Source: Chthonomonadales bacterium (GTDB lineage Bacteria; Armatimonadota; Chthonomonadetes; Chthonomonadales; CAJBBX01). Taken from it: a stretch of DNA of 64,000 nucleotides. Location: NCBI GenBank assembly GCA_020849275.1, contig JADLGO010000008.1, forward strand, positions 1-64,000, in the 5' to 3' direction. Both the position numbers and the translations under genes were made by a program. Numbering within the stretch: position 1 is the stretch's first letter; each line of letters starts with the position of its first letter. Positions 63,528 through 64,000 of the stretch are shown in pieces. Under the pieces are notes generated by a model. That model had not been told where the DNA came from. It saw only the letters and a list, made by a program, of their open reading frames with translations, and did no database searches.

Positions 63528-64000
63528 CTCCACCAACGCGCTGCCCAACCGCGCCCGAGCGGGCCAGGTCGCCGTCGCCGCTATCGGTCTGTTCGCCCTG
63601 TCGCCCACGTCCGCCGCCGGTCGCGCGCCACGCGTGGACTACCTCGCCGATAGCCCGCATGTGATCGAGTACCACCAGCAGGCGTGGGGTGAGTTGGGCC
63701 TGAACACCTGCGCCCATGCGGTCGGGCAGGCCGCCCTGCCGCTCCGCATCGCGACGCGCGACTTCCCGCGTGGGCTTGGGCACCACGCGCCGGGCGAGAT
63801 CATCGTCGACCTCGACGGACGCTACGCCCGCTTCGAGGTCGAGGTCGGCGTACAGCGTCAGCAGGACGGCCTGGGCACGGTCGTGTTCCGCGTCTTCGTT
63901 GATGGCCGCAAGCGCTTCGATAGCGGCGTGATGCGCGAGGCGGACGAGGCCCGTCCGGTGAGTGTCGACGTAACCGGCGCGAGCGAGCTGCGTCTGGTCG
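63520..64000 (+). CDS. Secreted NPCBM-domain protein, 3' truncated by the window
   Basis: The 160 residues in view begin with GTG 63520 (GAGGAG 7 bases upstream). They contain a hydrophobic signal-like stretch (VAVAAIGLFALSPTSAAG) and then an NPCBM/NEW2 domain: a GLGHHAPGEIIVDL strand, RFEVEVGVQRQQDGLGTVVFRVFVDGRKRFDSG and ADEARPVSVDVTG. NPCBM modules bind carbohydrate in secreted glycosidases. The start overlaps the oxidoreductase stop. No stop codon is reached, so the full length is unknown; a catalytic domain may follow. Confidence 0.8.
   Translation, partial: MRNSTNALPNRARAGQVAVAAIGLFALSPTSAAGRAPRVDYLADSPHVIEYHQQAWGELGLNTCAHAVGQAALPLRIATRDFPRGLGHHAPGEIIVDLDGRYARFEVEVGVQRQQDGLGTVVFRVFVDGRKRFDSGVMREADEARPVSVDVTGASELRLV

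Overview
This is a GC-rich bacterial chromosome segment with short intergenic gaps, many ATGA/GTGA start-stop overlaps and frequent GTG or TTG starts. The best guess for the host is a member of Armatimonadota or a nearby diderm lineage; this is inference. The evidence is an SLH-domain outer-membrane porin, a DUF1559-type pseudopilin with an H-x9-DG motif, GxGYxYP-like and NPCBM-domain proteins, a GntR/LacI hybrid regulator, and a SteA/SteB pair. No rRNA is present to settle the taxonomy.

Layout. 1-2515: a tandem repeat that may be an insertion-sequence end, a strong promoter, a ~300-nt leader, the SLH/collagen-like/porin gene and its terminator. 2646-7255: a secreted beta-propeller phosphoesterase, tRNA(CAU), and a NarL-type two-component pair. 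7298-16933 (minus): proS, a steA-steB-GT2-GT4 envelope module, a large VWA/GATase-like membrane protein, pyrF and a LigB-type dioxygenase-like gene. 17056-20612 (minus): pilin, PilC-type and PilB-type genes of a type IV pilus or type II secretion system. 20825-26505: an A-type Fe-S carrier with a repeated Cys tail, a nitronate monooxygenase, and the rpsB-tsf-pyrH-frr-uppS operon. 26847-30652: an M20 dipeptidase, an ornithine-cyclodeaminase-like enzyme and a TPR-AAA ATPase. 30677-42843: a promoter, an unusual short-arm tRNA with anticodon UAA, and a complete trp operon (trpE, G, D, C, F, B, A) interleaved with VOC, M24 peptidase and small membrane-protein genes, then recO, an RNase Z-like hydrolase, a 3-methyladenine glycosylase and DUF92. 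42888-46286: an iron module (DtxR-type regulator, split FeoB, small Cys-rich protein, FeoA). 46305-50273: methyltransferase, cmk, plsC, PfkB kinase and a DEDD exonuclease. 50240-57988 (minus): a flavoprotein disulfide reductase and a secreted polysaccharide-type locus with its own regulator. 58040-62301: Nudix, lepB, DUF4446, ECF sigma/anti-sigma pair, a DUF5666-like secreted protein and tRNA-Cys. 62499-64000: a Gfo/Idh/MocA oxidoreductase and a truncated NPCBM-domain protein.

How parts work together. The trp genes cover chorismate to tryptophan in one transcript-like run. The DtxR-type gene leads the ferrous-iron uptake genes and is preceded by inverted repeats; a related TTAG/CTAA repeat sits on the promoter of the Fe-S carrier gene. 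The regulator, pseudopilin, membrane protein and GxGYxYP protein form one minus-strand run behind a near-consensus promoter with a candidate operator. No CRISPR array, prophage, integrase or defence cassette was seen, and no clearly novel mechanistic system. The most unusual items are the Cys-repeat tail on the Fe-S carrier, the short-arm tRNA(UAA) in front of trp, the split FeoB and the secreted locus at 51-58 kb.
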